Source: Bacteroides nordii WAL 11050 = JCM 12987
GTDB lineage: Bacteria; Bacteroidota; Bacteroidia; Bacteroidales; Bacteroidaceae
Assembly (NCBI GenBank): GCA_000613465.1
Contig: BAJA01000025.1
Span: forward strand, 1-64,000
Reading direction: 5' to 3'
Length of the DNA stretch: 64,000 bases
A model generated the notes under the pieces. It had not been told where the DNA came from. It worked only from the letters and a program-made list of their open reading frames with translations, and did no database searches. The translations under genes were made by a program, and so were the position numbers. Below are positions 61,656 through 64,000 of this stretch, one piece after another; position 1 is the stretch's first letter, and every line of letters starts with the position of its first letter.

Positions 61656-62876
61656 TTATTTTTTCTTATTTCCTCCTGGTCTGCCAGGCATGAAGGGACT
61701 TTTTTCTGTATTTCCACCTGTTCCCATCTCAGCCATATTACTTGTAGGTGTACCGAGATTGGCTTCGCTTATCACTTGGGTACCTTCGTTGATTCCACCT
61801 GTAATTTCAGTTTTGATTCCATTACTAATACCTATTTGTACAGGATGTGCAGTGAATGTATTACCTTCTTTTGTCCAAAGTTTATGTTCTCCCGCGCAAT
61901 CTTTTACAATGTCTTCTTTGCCGATGAGGGGAACTTCAGGAGTGAAGCGTAATGCTCTGGAAGGTACGCTTAGAACATCCTTTTTGTCCAGGATATAGAT
62001 TGTGACATTGGCTGTCAGGCGAGGCTTGAGTTTTAAGTCCGGGTTTTGTGCAGAGATAACTACTTCATATGTCACTACACTTGTTGTTGCACTACTACTC
62101 GTACTTGTACTACTACTTGTACTTCCCAAGCGTATCTGAGTGACCTTACCTTCGAACATATCATTGGGATATGCATCTACAGTGAAACTTACGCGTTGTC
62201 CTTCTTCTACGCCACCTATATCAGCTTCATCCACATCGGCCACAACTTGCATCTGTGTCAGGTCTGCGGCAATAGTAAACAGGGTCGGTGTTTCAAATCC
62301 GGAAGCAACTGTCTGTCCTTCTTCTACATCACGACTGATAACTACGCCATCAATGGGCGAAGTGATGGTAGCATATGAAAGGTTACGTTCGGCTTTAGCC
62401 AAAGCGGCTTTACTACTGTCGAACATACTTTTAGCCTTATCGTAGTTGTATACGGCTTGTTCGTAATCCGTATCGCTGATAAGAGTTTTTTCATGCAATC
62501 CTTTACTACGTTCGTAATTCTTCTTCTGATATTCATATTCAGCTTTATTTCCGTCATAGGTTGCACGTGCTGAAGCAAGTTCACTTTGGAGTGTCACTTT
62601 ATCCATTTCTGCAATAAGTTCTCCTTTGGTAACAACGGAATTGTAATCGACGTAAATCTTATCTACAATACCGGATACCTGTGTACCGACTTCTACTTCC
62701 GTTACAGGTGCGATCGTTCCTGTAGCCGTTACGGAGTTAGAGATGTCATTTTTGCTTACGGTAGCTGTGACATATGAGATTTTGTGCTTGGTTGCCCCAC
62801 CACTAAAAGCCCATATCGCTACACCTGTCACCACTATAATGGCAACACCGATGAGGATGATTTTTTTCTTGTTCAT
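61656..62876 (-). CDS. macA: MacA-like periplasmic adaptor protein
   Basis: The 406-aa membrane-fusion protein has an N-terminal membrane anchor (about 4-24), a lipoyl/biotinyl-like half (VTATGTIAPVTEVEVGTQVSGIV, about 48-70), an alpha-hairpin (about 90-165), a second lipoyl half (ITSPIDGVVISRDVEEGQTV) and beta-barrel domains. A Ser/Thr-only insert (LGSTSSSTSTSSSATTS, about 245-261) is a low-complexity loop. The Gly/Lys-rich tail ends in PGGNKKK. It links the ABC transporter to the outer-membrane TolC protein. Confidence 0.93.
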   Translation of the reverse strand: MNKKKIILIGVAIIVVTGVAIWAFSGGATKHKISYVTATVSKNDISNSVTATGTIAPVTEVEVGTQVSGIVDKIYVDYNSVVTKGELIAEMDKVTLQSELASARATYDGNKAEYEYQKKNYERSKGLHEKTLISDTDYEQAVYNYDKAKSMFDSSKAALAKAERNLSYATITSPIDGVVISRDVEEGQTVASGFETPTLFTIAADLTQMQVVADVDEADIGGVEEGQRVSFTVDAYPNDMFEGKVTQIRLGSTSSSTSTSSSATTSVVTYEVVISAQNPDLKLKPRLTANVTIYILDKKDVLSVPSRALRFTPEVPLIGKEDIVKDCAGEHKLWTKEGNTFTAHPVQIGISNGIKTEITGGINEGTQVISEANLGTPTSNMAEMGTGGNTEKSPFMPGRPGGNKKK

Positions 62877-62956
62877 GGTTATATTTACTATTTTATAATT
62901 TGCTGTTTAGTTTTTAATTTACGCGTACCATTAGGTCGGTTACGCGCAGTATTTGG

Positions 62957-64000
62957 TTATAGTTCGATATCCCCTCCCTGGTAGAACTTTAATAACTGAG
63001 CATTTAATATGGCCATGTATTTAGCCTGCAAGGTTTCTTGTTGGGCACTGAGAAGGTTATTCTTTTCCGTTAGCAGTTCTACGGTATTTTTCATACCTAA
63101 GTTGAACTGTGCACTTACCAGATCAAAGCTGGTCTGAGTACTACGGAGTTTTTCTTGTGCAGCTACATAACGTTGCTGAGCACTATTGGCATCAAGCCAC
63201 AACCCTTCAATGGTTTTATACAGTGTTTTTTGTTCGTCCAGCAGGTTTAACATACTGGTCTCACGTTGTAATTTAGCTTTCTGTACAGCACTTTTCGTTT
63301 GGCGATTATTAAAGATAGGTACACTAATAGATAATCCTAAAGAGTTGTTCCAGCCATTCTTTACTTGTTGGGCAAAGGTAAAGTCGGAACCACTGGTATT
63401 GTTTGTACCAATCCCGGCACTAAGGCTGACACTGGGCATGTATCCGGCACGGGCGATATCGATATTTAATTCGGATGCCTGTATGTTCAGTTTTCTCGAT
63501 TCAATTTCCGGACGTACGGCAAGAGCTGCATGATAAACATCCGTTTTGGTAGGTAGGGGAGAGAGTACTTTACTATTATCCAGCGCAGGCAGATAGAGGT
63601 TCATTTCTTCTTCACCGTCCAGCTCAAGTAATTGTTTCAGTTGCAACTTGTAGTTTTGCAGAGTAGTTTGTGCAGTAACAAGTTGATAACGATCAGTACT
63701 TACTTGTGCTTCCAATTGTGCCAGATCGGCTTTAGACAGGCTACCGGCAGCAAGCAACTCTTTTCCACGGTCGCATTGTGCTTCACTGACAGCGAGGGTG
63801 CTTTCATTAACTTTCACCGATTCGGCAGCATAGAGAATCTGTACATAGGTCTGTGTGATGCTTTCCTCGATATTCTTTTCTGAGATAGCTACATCCAGTT
63901 CTGCTACACGATTGTTCAGCTTCTCCTGTTCAATTGTTTTCAGACGTTTACTGCCATTGTATACAGTCCACTGTGCATTTAGTCCGTAGTTACCATTATA
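62957..64000 (-). CDS. TolC-family outer-membrane efflux protein, 3' part
   Basis: The frame continues past the right edge of the window without a stop, so the N-terminus is missing; about 347 residues are visible. The sequence has the long alternating helical pattern of TolC-type channels, with ARAGYMPSVSLSAGIGTNN (a typical start of the second repeat) and GLWLDANSAQQRYVAAQEKL coiled-coil helices. It is the first gene of the efflux operon, 80 bp before macA, and would form the outer-membrane exit for MacA-MacB. Confidence 0.92.
   Translation of the reverse strand, partial: YNGNYGLNAQWTVYNGSKRLKTIEQEKLNNRVAELDVAISEKNIEESITQTYVQILYAAESVKVNESTLAVSEAQCDRGKELLAAGSLSKADLAQLEAQVSTDRYQLVTAQTTLQNYKLQLKQLLELDGEEEMNLYLPALDNSKVLSPLPTKTDVYHAALAVRPEIESRKLNIQASELNIDIARAGYMPSVSLSAGIGTNNTSGSDFTFAQQVKNGWNNSLGLSISVPIFNNRQTKSAVQKAKLQRETSMLNLLDEQKTLYKTIEGLWLDANSAQQRYVAAQEKLRSTQTSFDLVSAQFNLGMKNTVELLTEKNNLLSAQQETLQAKYMAILNAQLLKFYQGGDIEL

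Overview
The window looks like chromosomal DNA from a Bacteroides-type member of the Bacteroidales. The evidence is SusC/SusD pairs, a STN-domain SusC with an ECF sigma/FecR pair, HU-HIG DNA-binding protein, class III fructose-bisphosphatase, fimbrillin-like lipoprotein, and promoters of the TTTG-N19/20-TAnnTTTG type with few Shine-Dalgarno sites. I cannot name the species.

Layout. 0-2.7 kb: end of a WecA-like sugar-phosphate transferase, a frameshifted DUF234-type ATPase with a possible operator, and an HU-like gene with a tiny downstream ORF. 2.8-14 kb: core and regulatory genes (Tex, a sensor kinase with a periplasmic binding domain, 5'-nucleotidase, free-Met-sulfoxide reductase, a His-rich small protein plus TonB receptor, an AraC regulator, a Crp/Fnr regulator). 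14.1-30.1 kb: a polysaccharide-utilisation locus with GH31, SusC, SusD, a DUF4874/DUF4832 lipoprotein, an HGSNAT-like transmembrane acetyltransferase, a SusE-position lipoprotein, a Gfo/Idh oxidoreductase, FecR anti-sigma, ECF sigma and a GH109-like enzyme. It is bracketed by 85-bp direct repeats (about 86% identical) that duplicate the Crp/Fnr gene promoter. 30.2-32.7 kb: a 46-aa membrane peptide, tRNA-Glu(CTC), tRNA-Ser(GCT), a fimbrillin-like lipoprotein, an sRNA candidate and a small lipoprotein. 32.8-52.5 kb: mostly metabolism and transport (MATE, AspT-like transporter, Fbp, a repeat-rich outer-membrane protein with a sulfatase, acyl-CoA ligase, gmd-fcl for GDP-fucose, a DUF4143 ATPase, a dicarboxylate symporter, and the gnd-zwf-pgl oxidative pentose-phosphate operon). 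52.5-57.5 kb: an AT-rich accessory segment with two sRNA candidates, a 22-bp tandem repeat and four secreted proteins: three fibre-like paralogues and one with a type IX secretion C-terminal domain. 57.5-64 kb: a LytTR response regulator/sensor kinase pair below a MacB-MacA-TolC efflux operon.

Two themes cut across the window. First, seven genes are broken by one small indel each, mostly at short homopolymers, including housekeeping genes (fbp, zwf). This is more likely sequence error than real decay, so those genes are annotated as single frameshifted CDSs. Second, at least thirteen gene gaps carry an unusual repeat element: two arms of short locus-specific tandem repeats, usually mutually inverted, often around a shared core near CATGCGG...TAGCGCAGCC. 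These elements are absent from the PUL and from the fibre-protein cluster.
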